Below, piece after piece: positions 1-10,716 of a stretch of 64,000 nt of DNA. The notes under the pieces are model-generated. The model worked only from the letters and a program-made list of their open reading frames with translations. It had not been told where the DNA came from and made no database searches. The position numbers were made by a program, and so were the translations under genes. The DNA comes from Pseudomonas koreensis (lineage in GTDB: Bacteria; Pseudomonadota; Gammaproteobacteria; Pseudomonadales; Pseudomonadaceae). The number at the start of each line of letters is the position of its first letter. Position 1 is the stretch's first letter. The stretch covers positions 682,001-746,000 of the forward strand of contig NZ_JAOEJU010000001.1 of NCBI RefSeq assembly GCF_025447595.1, read 5' to 3'.

Positions 1-133
1 TTTGGTGCTGCTGAAAGTGGATAGATGGAACAACAAGGCCCGCCCAAGATAGTCGTCAACGCGCCACAGGGGAAGCCTGCGCAAGATGAAACCGCACTTC
101 CCCCGCGTCAACAAAACCAACGACGAGGTCTTT

Positions 134-1492
134 ATGAATGCCCCTTTCGATCAGCTGTTCACATGGCTGAAAGATCACAAGATTACCGAAGTGGAATGCG
201 TGGTCAGCGACCTGACCGGCATCGCCCGCGGCAAGATCGCACCGACCAACAAGTTCCTGCATGAGCGAGGCATGCGCCTGCCGGAAAGTGTGCTGCTGCA
301 AACGGTAACCGGGGATTTTGTCGACGACGACATCTACTACGACCTGCTCGACCCGGCCGACATCGACATGGTCTGCAAGCCGGTGAGCGACGCGGTGTAC
401 GTGATCCCGTGGGCCATCGAGCCGACCGCCATCGTCATCCACGACACTTTCGACAAGTTCGGCAACCCGATCGAACTGTCGCCGCGCAACGTGCTGAAGA
501 AAGTCCTGCAGCTGTACACCGACAAAGGCTGGAAGCCGATCGTGGCGCCGGAAATGGAGTTCTACCTGACCCAGCGCTGCGAAGACCCGGACTTGCCATT
601 GAAGGCACCGCTGGGCCGTTCCGGTCGTGCCGAAAGCGGTCGTCAGTCGTTCTCCATCGACGCCGCCAACGAGTTCGATCCGCTGTTCGAAGACGTCTAC
701 GACTGGTGCGAACTGCAAGGTCTGGATCTGGACACGCTGATCCACGAAGACGGCCCGGCGCAGATGGAAATCAACTTCCGTCACGGCGACGCACTCGATC
801 TGGCCGACCAGATCACCGTGTTCAAGCGCACCCTGCGTGAAGCGGCGCTCAAGCACAACGTGACAGCGACGTTCATGGCCAAGCCGATCGGCGACGAACC
901 CGGCAGCGCCATGCACCTGCATCAGAGCGTGGTCGAGATCGCCAGCGGCCAGCCGATTTTCGCCAATGCCGACGGCAGCATGAGCGATCTGTTCCGCCAT
1001 CACATCGGCGGCCTGCAGAAATACATTCCGAAAGTGCTGCCGATGTTCGCGCCGAACGTGAACTCGTTCCGCCGCTTCCTGCCGGACACTTCGGCACCGG
1101 TCAACGTCGAATGGGGCGAAGAAAACCGCACCGTCGGCCTGCGGGTGCCGACCTCCGGGCCTGAGGCGATGCGTGTTGAGAACCGTCTGCCGGGCGCCGA
1201 CGCCAACCCGTATCTGGCCATCGCCGCGAGCCTGCTGTGCGGTTACATCGGCATGGTCGAAGGCATCGAACCGAGCGCTGCCGTCGAAGGCCGGGCCTAC
1301 GAGCGCCGCAACCTGCGCCTGCCGATCACCATCGAAGAAGCCCTGACCCAAATGGAAGAGTGCGACACCGTCGCGCAATACCTGGGCAGCAAGTTCGTGC
1401 GCGGTTACGTCGCGGTGAAACGCGCCGAGCATGAAAACTTCAAGCGCGTGATCAGCTCCTGGGAGCGGGAGTTCCTGTTGCTGAGCGTCTGA
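134..1492 (+). CDS. puuA: Gamma-glutamylpolyamine synthetase (glutamine synthetase family, PuuA/SpuI-like)
   Basis: Glutamine-synthetase-fold enzyme expected to ligate glutamate to putrescine or another polyamine using ATP, the first step of the gamma-glutamyl polyamine pathway in the cytoplasm. Visible hallmarks are the metal-binding PEMEFYL at about residues 139-145, EDGPAQMEINF at 205-215, GSAMHLHQS at 257-265 and an RVENRLPGADANPY block near 375. The 452 aa length fits the family. An in-frame ATG exists at 86, but the start at 134 is preferred because GAGG (125-128) lies 5 bases upstream and the family N-terminus begins there. The next genes encode a polyamine-binding protein and an FAD amine oxidase, which supports a polyamine rather than ammonia substrate. 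True GlnA is unlikely. Pseudomonads carry several such paralogues (the PauA group), so the exact amine is unknown. Confidence 0.88.
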   Translation: MNAPFDQLFTWLKDHKITEVECVVSDLTGIARGKIAPTNKFLHERGMRLPESVLLQTVTGDFVDDDIYYDLLDPADIDMVCKPVSDAVYVIPWAIEPTAIVIHDTFDKFGNPIELSPRNVLKKVLQLYTDKGWKPIVAPEMEFYLTQRCEDPDLPLKAPLGRSGRAESGRQSFSIDAANEFDPLFEDVYDWCELQGLDLDTLIHEDGPAQMEINFRHGDALDLADQITVFKRTLREAALKHNVTATFMAKPIGDEPGSAMHLHQSVVEIASGQPIFANADGSMSDLFRHHIGGLQKYIPKVLPMFAPNVNSFRRFLPDTSAPVNVEWGEENRTVGLRVPTSGPEAMRVENRLPGADANPYLAIAASLLCGYIGMVEGIEPSAAVEGRAYERRNLRLPITIEEALTQMEECDTVAQYLGSKFVRGYVAVKRAEHENFKRVISSWEREFLLLSV

Positions 1493-1508
1493 GACCTTCA
1501 CTGCCCCC

Positions 1509-1598
1509 TGTGGGAGCGAGCTTGCTCGCGAATGGGCCAGTTCAGTTATCGAAGATGGCGACTGACACACCGCTTTCGCGAGCAAGCTCGCTCCCACA
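1509..1598. repeat. REPIN (inverted REP pair)
   Basis: Two inverted copies of the REP unit TGTGGGAGCGAGCTTGCTCG face each other across a spacer. The outer ends are TGTGGGAG and CTCCCACA. Each unit can itself fold (GCGAGC/GCTCGC). It fills the gap between the synthetase gene and the polyamine-binding protein gene. Confidence 0.93.
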
Positions 1599-1620
1599 AG
1601 GGCAGCAACCCATCACCTGA

Positions 1621-4034
<2,414 letters not shown>

Positions 4035-4058
4035 CGCCGCAACATTTGCTCTATCGCG

Positions 4059-4087
4059 AAGCACTTCTATATTGATGAGGTGCTTTT
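4059..4087 (+). terminator. Probable intrinsic terminator of the polyamine gene cluster
   Basis: AAGCACTTC (4059-4067) pairs with GAGGTGCTT (4077-4085), nine pairs with one wobble and a nine-base loop, followed by TTTT ending at 4087. It lies 25 bases after the oxidase stop and before the pqiB gene. Confidence 0.55.
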
Positions 4088-4130
4088 GCGTTCCTGACGC
4101 TCGTTGCCCAATAAACCCTGGAGGTCATGG

Positions 4131-5786
4131 ATGGAGTCGTCAGCAGCCGATCAACCGCGAACACCCGGCCAGGCGCCGATCAAGACCCGGCGTTTCAGTA
4201 TCTCGCTGGTGTGGATCGTGCCGATCGTCGCGGTGCTGGTGGGCATTTCGCTGGTGGTGCACAACCTGATGCAGGAAGGCCCGACCATCGTTGTCACCTT
4301 CAAGACTGGCAGCGGTCTGACCGCCAACAAGACCGAAGTCAAATACCGCAACGTGGTAATCGGCCACGTAACGGACGTCGAGTTGAGCGACGACCAGAAA
4401 AGCGTCAACGCCACGATCAAACTGTCCAAACAGGCCGAGACCTTCACCCGCAAGGATTCGCAATTCTGGGTCGTGCGTCCGCGCATAGGTGCCGGCGGCG
4501 TGTCAGGCATCGACACCCTGCTCTCCGGCGACTACGTCGGCGCCGACATCGGCCAGTCCAACAGCCGCTCCAAACATTTCGCAGGCCTGGAAAACCCTCC
4601 GCCGATCACCTACGGCGAACCGGGCAAACGCTTCAAACTGCACACCCAGGATCTGGGGTCACTGGACATCGGCTCCCCGGTCTATTACCGCAAGATTCCG
4701 GTCGGACAAGTCGTCGCCTATGCGCTGGATGCTGACGGCAAAGGCGTGGACATCGAGATTTTCGTCCATGCGCCCAATGATGCCTATGTGACCGAAAACA
4801 CCCGGTTCTGGAATGCCAGCGGGATCGATGTCAACGTCGGCGCCAATGGTTTTGCGGTCAAGACCGAGTCGCTGTCGACCTTATTGGTCGGTGGCATCGC
4901 CTTCCGTGCGCCGGAATACAGCCCCAATGACGTGGCCGCCGCCGAGCAGAAGACTTTCGATCTGTTCGACGATCAGGTCGCCGCCCTCGCCCCGCCCAAC
5001 GGCAAACCCCAATACCTGGCCCTGCGCTTCGATCAGGCCTTGCGCGGCCTCAAGGTCGATGCACCGGTGGAGTTCCTCGGCGTTGAAATCGGTCGTGTGG
5101 TCAGCGTCAATCTGGATTTCGACGAGAAAAAGCGCAGCTTCCCGGTCAATGTCGGGATCGTGATTTATCCGCAGCGCCTGGGCCAGGCTCATATCAAAAT
5201 GCTCAAGGTGCTCAAGCATGATCCCGAGGACGAAGCGGCGGCCGTGCGCCTGATCGGCACCTTCGTTGAAAATGGCCTGCGCGCCCAGGCCCGCAGCGGC
5301 AACCTGTTGACCGGTCAGTTGTACATCGCTCTGGATTTCTTTCCGAAGGCAGAGAAAGTCCCGTTCGATGCGAGTGCCCGACCGATTGCCATTCCGACCC
5401 TCCCCGGCAGTCTCGAACAGTTGCAGGAAAAGCTTGAAGCGATGATCGACAAGCTCAACAAGTTGCCGGTGGAACGTATCGCCGGCAACCTCGACAGCAA
5501 CCTCGTGGAATTGCGCAAGGGCCTGACCCAATTCAACGCCAAGACCCTGCCCGGCGTACAGAACACCCTCGCCGACGTGAGCAAGACCCTGCAATCGGCC
5601 AGCTCGACCCTGGCCGAAGATTCGCCGCAACGCGAACAACTGACCCGCACCCTCGACGAACTCGGGCGCATGTCACGTTCCTTACGTGAATTGTCCGATT
5701 ATCTGGGCCGCCACCCTGAATCGCTGATTCGTGGCCGTCCCGACAATGCCGCGCCGTCGGATCTGAAAGGGCCGCCACGCAACTGA
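4131..5786 (+). CDS. pqiB: PqiB-type MCE-domain intermembrane transport protein
   Basis: A 551 aa inner-membrane-anchored periplasmic protein with one N-terminal transmembrane segment (about 23-44) and three MCE/MlaD domains (roughly 50-140, 165-225, 285-390), the arrangement of PqiB. A helical C-terminal tail (about 430-520) is rich in heptad-like leucines. PqiB proteins stack into hexameric tubes that carry lipids between the membranes. The start at 4131 is chosen because GGAGG (4120-4124) lies six bases upstream; an ATG at 4104 lacks a site. The PqiC lipoprotein gene follows at once, but no PqiA-type membrane protein gene lies upstream, where an amine oxidase is found instead. Confidence 0.9.
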   Translation: MESSAADQPRTPGQAPIKTRRFSISLVWIVPIVAVLVGISLVVHNLMQEGPTIVVTFKTGSGLTANKTEVKYRNVVIGHVTDVELSDDQKSVNATIKLSKQAETFTRKDSQFWVVRPRIGAGGVSGIDTLLSGDYVGADIGQSNSRSKHFAGLENPPPITYGEPGKRFKLHTQDLGSLDIGSPVYYRKIPVGQVVAYALDADGKGVDIEIFVHAPNDAYVTENTRFWNASGIDVNVGANGFAVKTESLSTLLVGGIAFRAPEYSPNDVAAAEQKTFDLFDDQVAALAPPNGKPQYLALRFDQALRGLKVDAPVEFLGVEIGRVVSVNLDFDEKKRSFPVNVGIVIYPQRLGQAHIKMLKVLKHDPEDEAAAVRLIGTFVENGLRAQARSGNLLTGQLYIALDFFPKAEKVPFDASARPIAIPTLPGSLEQLQEKLEAMIDKLNKLPVERIAGNLDSNLVELRKGLTQFNAKTLPGVQNTLADVSKTLQSASSTLAEDSPQREQLTRTLDELGRMSRSLRELSDYLGRHPESLIRGRPDNAAPSDLKGPPRN

Positions 5787-5802
5787 GCACAGGAGCTGTC
5801 CC

Positions 5803-6354
5803 ATGGCTTTACCGCTGAAGTTCACCGTGCTCGCTGCATGCCTGCTGTTGGGTGCCTGCCGCAGCGACCCGATCAGCTTCCACACGCTGACCCCGGCGCA
5901 GCCGCCGGGCGGAAAGTCTGCCGGTGAGATCACCATCGAAGGCATCAGCGTACCGCCGCAGGTCGACCGGCCGCAGATCGTCATCCGCCAGGGCAACAGC
6001 GGCCTGGCGATTCTTGAAACAGAATGGTGGGGCGCAAGCTTGGGCGATGAATTGCGCAGTGCTCTGGCGGATCAGCTGAGCAATACCGGCGGCCAGCACA
6101 AAACCTCGGTACGCATCGATGTGCAACGTTTCGATTCCATTCCCGGCCAATACGGCTTGATCGACGTCAAATGGCGTTTGCGCCAGGCCGGCACAGGCGA
6201 CACGGGTCTGGTTGCCTGCCGGTCCGTCTTGCAGACGCCCTCCGGGCCAACCATCGATGATCTGGTGACAGCCCAGCAGAATAACGTCAGACGCCTGGCC
6301 GCCATGATCAGTCAGGCCGCCGGCAGTTCGCGGGGTTGCCCACCGGCATCCTGA
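5803..6354 (+). CDS. pqiC: PqiC-like (ABC-type auxiliary) outer-membrane lipoprotein
   Basis: A 183 aa lipoprotein with a short signal peptide ending in the lipobox LLGAC, lipidated cysteine at residue 19. The sequence after it (SFHTLTPAQP) matches the YYxL-type start of the PqiC/DUF330 family, the outer-membrane partner of PqiB. AGGAG precedes the ATG, and only 16 bases separate it from pqiB. Its last 43 bases overlap the 3' end of the convergent sensor kinase gene on the other strand. The likely role is to receive or anchor the PqiB tube at the outer membrane. Confidence 0.85.
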   Translation: MALPLKFTVLAACLLLGACRSDPISFHTLTPAQPPGGKSAGEITIEGISVPPQVDRPQIVIRQGNSGLAILETEWWGASLGDELRSALADQLSNTGGQHKTSVRIDVQRFDSIPGQYGLIDVKWRLRQAGTGDTGLVACRSVLQTPSGPTIDDLVTAQQNNVRRLAAMISQAAGSSRGCPPAS

Positions 6355-7646
6355 CTCGCAGGTTTCAGCGTAACGGTAAATCGACAACCGTTGGGCTCTC
6401 GGGTCACGAGTTCCACCTGCCAGCCTTCGCGGGTGCAAATTCGCTGCACCAGGGACAACCCCAGACCCAGCCCTTCGCCACGACGCTCACCACCGCGCAC
6501 GAACGGCTGGAACATCGCCTGGCGCCGCTCCTCGGGAATGCCGATGCCGCTGTCTTCGACGACAAATCCGCCCTCCCTGACGATCAACCGGACAAAACCG
6601 CTATCGGTGTAATGCCAGGCGTTACGCAACAGATTGCCCATCACCGATTGCAGAAAAGTCTGGTTGTAGCGCCCGTCGCCACCCGGTTCGATGTCACAGA
6701 AAAAATCCAGCCCCTTTTCCCGCACCAGCCGCCCCCAGATTTCGCTCTGCGCCTGCGCGACATCGTTGAGCGTGACGCAGATGTCACCGCCACGGTCTTC
6801 CTGCGCACGGGCGAGCATGAGAAACGTCTCGACCAACTGGCGCATTTCATGGCTGGCCCGGGCGATGCGGTTGACCTGTGCAGCAGAACGGGCATCGAGC
6901 GACGGATTGGCCAGCAGTAATTCGCACGAGCCGCCAAGCACCATCAACGGCGTGCGCAATTCGTGACTGACATCGCTGGTGAACAGCTTTTCGCGGTTCA
7001 GTGTTTCACGCAAACGGCCCAGTGTCTGATCGAATGAAAGCGCCAGCTCCCCTACCTCGTCCGCCGCATAGTCGGGGTGCAATGGGGGCGCCAGCACCAG
7101 TAATTGATCGCGATGACGGACCTGGCGCGCCAGACGAATGACCGGTGCCATGACCCGCCGGGCAAGCAACCGCCCGAGCACGATTGCCAACAGGATGCTG
7201 AGGGTGAACCCGACGGTCACGACAATGAACAACAACCGCTCACGCTTTTCGAGACTTTCCTGGTCGCGCAGCAACACATACTTACGGCCGCCCACGACCT
7301 CGACCATGGCGAAGAAATCGTCGCCGTCGAACATGACTTCCTGAAAACCCGGCGACAGCGCCGCCAGCGACGGGACAAGCGCCATGGGACCGGGCCCGCC
7401 CTCGAAGAAAAACAGCTCACTTTTCTCCGGCCGATGGTTCCAGCGACTGATGTCATCCATCGCCAGCAACCGGTGCAGACCGCCGCTCAACGTGGTGGTG
7501 GTCAAACGGTGTTCCACCACATGCACAGTGGCCACGATTCCCAGCGCAAACACCCCGGCCACGAAGGCACTCATCAAGGCGAACACGATGACGATCCGTT
7601 TGGTCAGGCTTTGCTTGAGATCCATTCGTTTCGACGACTCCACCAC
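6312..7646 (-). CDS. Orphan sensor histidine kinase
   Basis: A 444 aa two-transmembrane kinase: TM1 about 17-39, a periplasmic sensor of about 95 residues, TM2 about 138-165, HAMP, then the H-box DVSHELRTPL (phospho-acceptor His), N-box NLLRNAWHY, G1 box EDSGIGIP and G2 box GEGLGLGLS. No response regulator gene is adjacent, so its partner must be elsewhere. The sensor domain contains FFFEGGPGP and is not one I recognise. The start is uncertain: the frame opens with GTG at 7646, while an ATG at 7625 (MDLKQS) would also keep TM1. The 3' end overlaps pqiC. Its promoter-side neighbour, transcribed away from it, is an Ais-like phosphatase and ArnT paralogue, which hints at a link with envelope stress. 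Confidence 0.88.
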   Translation of the reverse strand: MVESSKRMDLKQSLTKRIVIVFALMSAFVAGVFALGIVATVHVVEHRLTTTTLSGGLHRLLAMDDISRWNHRPEKSELFFFEGGPGPMALVPSLAALSPGFQEVMFDGDDFFAMVEVVGGRKYVLLRDQESLEKRERLLFIVVTVGFTLSILLAIVLGRLLARRVMAPVIRLARQVRHRDQLLVLAPPLHPDYAADEVGELALSFDQTLGRLRETLNREKLFTSDVSHELRTPLMVLGGSCELLLANPSLDARSAAQVNRIARASHEMRQLVETFLMLARAQEDRGGDICVTLNDVAQAQSEIWGRLVREKGLDFFCDIEPGGDGRYNQTFLQSVMGNLLRNAWHYTDSGFVRLIVREGGFVVEDSGIGIPEERRQAMFQPFVRGGERRGEGLGLGLSLVQRICTREGWQVELVTREPNGCRFTVTLKPASQDAGGQPRELPAA

Positions 7647-7951
7647 GGGTTCAAGACGTTCCGGACAGCTTCAGGCTTTCACTGTTTCAGCGCCGGGCGC
7701 CTCAAGCTTCACCGCAAACGCCAACATTGGGTATGGCTCGTTTGAAACAAAACGAGGATTTGAGTTTATTTATCAATTACCCGATTAGTTGCACTTTTCA
7801 CAGACTGGCAAATTTTTCACAAGTTCTTCACTGCCGCCCTACGCGCTCAAACTTAATGTTCAGCCAGCATTCAAGTAAGCATTTTTTGAAGTTGATTAAA
7901 TCGCCGGACATTCATCCCGGCGATATTCATCGGCGGACCGTGGAAGGACAC
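7647..7951. other. Intergenic promoter region between divergent kinase and phosphatase genes
   Basis: About 305 bases, clearly more AT-rich than the surroundings from about 7740 on, lying between divergently transcribed genes and so probably holding both promoters. It contains TTTTTCAC at 7813-7820, a near repeat CTTTTCAC just upstream, and a strong stem-loop at 7900-7924. I see no convincing gene in it, although the frame of the following gene stays open back to 7727. Confidence 0.6.
7900..7924 (+). promoter_or_regulatory. Stem-loop in the probable 5' leader of the phosphatase gene
   Basis: ATCGCCGG (7900-7907) and CCGGCGAT (7917-7924) form a perfect eight-base stem with a nine-base loop, 27 bases before the ATG at 7952 and just ahead of the Shine-Dalgarno GGAAGGA. 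It could be an operator or an mRNA structure; nothing shows which. Confidence 0.4.
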
Positions 7952-8602
7952 ATGCAATTAGCAGCGACTTACAAACAGCGCCGGGCGCGGCGCCCCCGCA
8001 CCCTGTTGACGATCACGGGATCGGTACTGGCGGCGGCTCTGGTCAGCGGCTTTGTCTGGTGGCCCAAGTCTCCCCTCGATCTGGCACACGCCGACAAAGC
8101 CATCACCGCCGAATGGACAAAGGCCTGGCAGGCCGGTGAGGTGGTCGCATTGGTACGGCACACCGAACGTTGCGATCGCTCGGACAACCTTTGCCTTGGG
8201 CCGGCGGACGGCATCACCCGAGTGGGCAGCACGGCAGCGGCTGCGGTTGGCAAGGGTTTCGAGCATCTGGGCATGCAGCAGGCACAAGTGTTGAGCAGTC
8301 CGCTGACCCGGACCGCACAAACGGCGCATTTCATGTTTGGCCAGGATGCGAGCACCCAGGACTGGCTGGCGACCTGTGGTCCGACGCTGCGTGATGACGT
8401 GGTCGCGCACAAGGTTGCACAACACAATCTGGTACTGGTCACCCACAGTGGTTGCATCAGTGACTTCGAAAAACAGACCGGTTTCCCTCACGCGGCCGGC
8501 GCTGAATATGGCAGTACCTTGTTTGTTCGCATCAATGAAAAGGGACAATTGAAAGTGTTGGGCGTCATGAATGCCGACGCATGGCCTGCAGTTCGCCCTT
8601 GA
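7952..8602 (+). CDS. Histidine phosphatase superfamily protein, Ais (LPS heptose phosphate phosphatase)-like
   Basis: A 216 aa protein with an N-terminal transmembrane or signal-anchor segment (about 17-40) after a very basic start, followed by a histidine phosphatase domain. The nucleophile is in LVRHTER (RHT variant of the RHG motif), a second arginine in SSPLTRTAQTA, and the distal histidine in LVTHSG. Ais in enterobacteria removes phosphate from LPS core heptose and lies beside the arn operon. Here the next gene is an ArnT paralogue and the arn operon is 7 kb away, so a periplasmic role in LPS remodelling is likely. The ATG at 7952 is chosen because GGAAGGA lies just upstream and the transmembrane segment follows. 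It may be co-transcribed with the next gene (116-base gap). Confidence 0.78.
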   Translation: MQLAATYKQRRARRPRTLLTITGSVLAAALVSGFVWWPKSPLDLAHADKAITAEWTKAWQAGEVVALVRHTERCDRSDNLCLGPADGITRVGSTAAAAVGKGFEHLGMQQAQVLSSPLTRTAQTAHFMFGQDASTQDWLATCGPTLRDDVVAHKVAQHNLVLVTHSGCISDFEKQTGFPHAAGAEYGSTLFVRINEKGQLKVLGVMNADAWPAVRP

Positions 8603-8668
8603 TTGTCTGTCTGGCTTTTTACATCACGAGCACAAACTTCAACATCAACTAATCCGAACCAGCCTTCG

Positions 8669-8683
8669 CTTATTTTTAATAAG
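8669..8683. promoter_or_regulatory. AT-rich inverted repeat before the second arnT
   Basis: CTTATT-TTT-AATAAG is a perfect six-base inverted repeat in the 116-base gap upstream of the 8719 gene. The half-site resembles the CTTA/TAAG signature of PmrA-type boxes, but the spacing is not the classical direct repeat, so any regulator assignment is a guess. Confidence 0.25.
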
Positions 8684-8718
8684 ACATTTATTCCATTCGC
8701 ACGACACAAGGCTTTGTC

Positions 8719-10440
8719 ATGACGTCTGAAAACAATCCGCTGCGACACGCTGCCGGTCATTTCCAGCAAACCCGGCCAGCCACCGCGATAGAGCGCTGGG
8801 CCATCCCCGGCCTGGTCCTGGCTTTTGTAGTGTTTTATCTGCTGCCGTTGATGACCCACGGTCTGTGGATCCCCGATGAAACCCGCTACGGCCAGATCAG
8901 CCAGGAAATGCTGCTGAGCGGCAACTGGGTGGCCCCGCATTTCATGGGCATTCGCTACTTTGAAAAACCGATCGCCGGGTACTGGATGATTGCGATCGGT
9001 CAGGCGATTTTTGGCGACAACCTGTTCGGCGTTCGCATCGCTTCGGCGCTGAGCACCGGCGCCAGTGTCTGGCTGACTTACTTGATGGCGCGCCGGCTGT
9101 GGAACAACCCGCGAATCAGCAGCGCCTGCGCATTGCTGTACATGAGCTTCGGGCTGATTGCCGGTCAGGCCGGGTATGCCAATCTCGATCCGCAATTCAC
9201 CCTGTGGGTCAATCTGAGTCTGGTGGCCGTGTGGTTTGCCATCGACGCTCGTAACCCGCGCGCCCGGTTGGGCAGTTGGGCACTGCTGGGCGTGGCCTGC
9301 GGCATGGGCTTGATGACCAAGGGGTTTCTGGCGCTGCTGCTGCCGGTGCTGATCGCCCTGCCCTACATGATCTGGCAGCGGCGCTTCGGCGAGTTGTTGC
9401 GTTACGGGCCGGTCGCCGTGGCGGTCTGCGCCCTTGTGAGTCTGCCGTGGGCGCTGGCCATTCATTACCGCGAACCGGATTTCTGGCGGTTTTTCTTCTG
9501 GCACGAACACATTCGCCGATTTGCCGCCGGTGATGATGCCCAACATGCGCGCCCGTGGTGGTTCTACCTGCCGTTGCTGGTGGCCTCCAGTCTGCCGTGG
9601 GCGGTTCTGCTGCCTTCCACGTTGATCCGCACCTGGCGCGAGAGGCGCGAGGCAAAAACCGCCTACCTGGCCTTGTGGTTCCTCCTGCCACTGGCGTTTT
9701 TCAGCCTGAGCAGCGGCAAGCTGCCGACTTACATCATGCCGTGCCTGCTGCCACTCGCTCTGTTGATGGGACACGCGGTGGTGAAATGGCGGGATCAGGG
9801 TAACGGCCGCGTCCTGCGCCTGAACGGCGTGGTCAACACTGTGATTGCCAGCGTCGCACTGGTAGCCCTGCTCTATCTGCAAGCGACGAAGGAAATCTAC
9901 GAAAACACCGAGATGTTCAGCCTCTCCCTGGCTTTCATCGTGCTGTTTGGCTGGATCATCGCCAACGCCCTGCAAATGCTGCGGCCATTGGCGCTTTGGG
10001 CGATGCCGGCCCTGGGGATCGGCCTGCTCGTGGCGCTATTGCCTGCGGCCATGCCGGCACAAATCGTCGATAGCAAGATGCCCGATCAATTCATTGCTGA
10101 ACATCAACAAGCCTTGAGCGAGACCACCTCGCTGCTGAGCAACGACCTGGGCGCCGCCTCAGCGCTCTCCTGGCGCTTGAAGCGACCGCAAGTGGATCTG
10201 TTCAACACCGTCGGTGAATTGAAGTACGGTCTCGAAGATCCGGCCATGGCGGCGCGCAAGGTCGAACTTGAACAGGTCGGGCAATGGATGACCGAAGCCC
10301 GCAAGAAAGGGGCGGTCGGCGTCGTCATGCGCGTCAACAGCACCCTTGAGGAACAGGAAGTCGAACGGCTGCCGGTGGATGGCAAACACTACCGACGCGG
10401 CAACCTGCAGATCTTCATCTTTCCACAGAGCCAGCCATGA
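8719..10440 (+). CDS. ArnT-family lipid A aminoarabinose transferase (second copy)
   Basis: A 573 aa polytopic membrane glycosyltransferase (GT83). After a first transmembrane helix comes the periplasmic loop [19 protein letters not shown], the DETR acidic motif of ArnT, then LRYFEKP-type and [11 protein letters not shown] motifs and about 12-13 membrane segments, followed by a C-terminal periplasmic domain. It would transfer 4-amino-4-deoxy-L-arabinose from undecaprenyl phosphate to lipid A at the periplasmic face. It is strikingly similar along its whole length to the ArnT encoded in the arn operon at 20753, so the two are paralogues by duplication or homologues gained separately. It is longer by an N-terminal extension of about 25 residues. 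It follows an Ais-like phosphatase gene and ends at a terminator (10522-10544). Confidence 0.9.
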   Translation: MTSENNPLRHAAGHFQQTRPATAIERWAIPGLVLAFVVFYLLPLMTHGLWIPDETRYGQISQEMLLSGNWVAPHFMGIRYFEKPIAGYWMIAIGQAIFGDNLFGVRIASALSTGASVWLTYLMARRLWNNPRISSACALLYMSFGLIAGQAGYANLDPQFTLWVNLSLVAVWFAIDARNPRARLGSWALLGVACGMGLMTKGFLALLLPVLIALPYMIWQRRFGELLRYGPVAVAVCALVSLPWALAIHYREPDFWRFFFWHEHIRRFAAGDDAQHARPWWFYLPLLVASSLPWAVLLPSTLIRTWRERREAKTAYLALWFLLPLAFFSLSSGKLPTYIMPCLLPLALLMGHAVVKWRDQGNGRVLRLNGVVNTVIASVALVALLYLQATKEIYENTEMFSLSLAFIVLFGWIIANALQMLRPLALWAMPALGIGLLVALLPAAMPAQIVDSKMPDQFIAEHQQALSETTSLLSNDLGAASALSWRLKRPQVDLFNTVGELKYGLEDPAMAARKVELEQVGQWMTEARKKGAVGVVMRVNSTLEEQEVERLPVDGKHYRRGNLQIFIFPQSQP

Positions 10441-10521
10441 CCTGTTGACCGGCACACGGCCGGCTGCGCAAACAGCGGTTCTGCGCTCCCACGCTTTCCC
10501 CTCACAAATCTTCTGCAAAAC

Positions 10522-10544
10522 AACGCCGGGCATTGCCCGGCGTT
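10522..10544 (+). terminator. Stem-loop terminator after the second arnT
   Basis: AACGCCGGGC (10522-10531), loop ATT, GCCCGGCGTT (10535-10544): a perfect ten-base GC-rich stem, 82 bases after the stop. There is no long T-run after it (CCTCT), so termination may be partial. Confidence 0.6.
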
Positions 10545-10647
10545 CCTCTCAAGTGACTGCTAACCTGAATGGCAATGACATGTATTAACGGTTTGTTTGA
10601 CGTTTTTTTCTCATTTGCCTCTCTACATTGCCAGCCAGCCAACATAT

Positions 10648-10666
10648 GCAAATCATTCGCATTGAA
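10648..10666 (+). promoter_or_regulatory. Possible Fur-binding site upstream of the iron ABC importer
   Basis: GCAAATCATTCGCATTGAA contains overlapping hexamer units (AAAT/CATT) of the Fur type and lies about 50 bases upstream of the ATG at 10717. I count 11 of 19 matches to the classical 19-base Fur box in this register, so it is a weak to moderate match, made more believable by the iron-transport gene downstream. Confidence 0.4.
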
Positions 10667-10716
10667 ACTCCCGCGAATGCTTGCCCATAACGTCTAAAAA
10701 CAGGAGCAGCCCCGCC

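Noticed and set aside
1..24. Possible 3' end of an upstream gene (frame closing at TAG 22-24)
   Set aside because: Only seven codons are available, another frame closes shortly after, and no conserved sequence can be read.
56..1597. Long open frame on the - strand opposite the glutamine synthetase-like gene
   Set aside because: It is a shadow of the high-GC third-position bias of the real gene, runs through a REPIN, and has no family features.
8488..9975. Open frame of 495 codons antisense to the second arnT
   Set aside because: Composition is glutamine/histidine/arginine-rich and the + strand gene is unmistakable.
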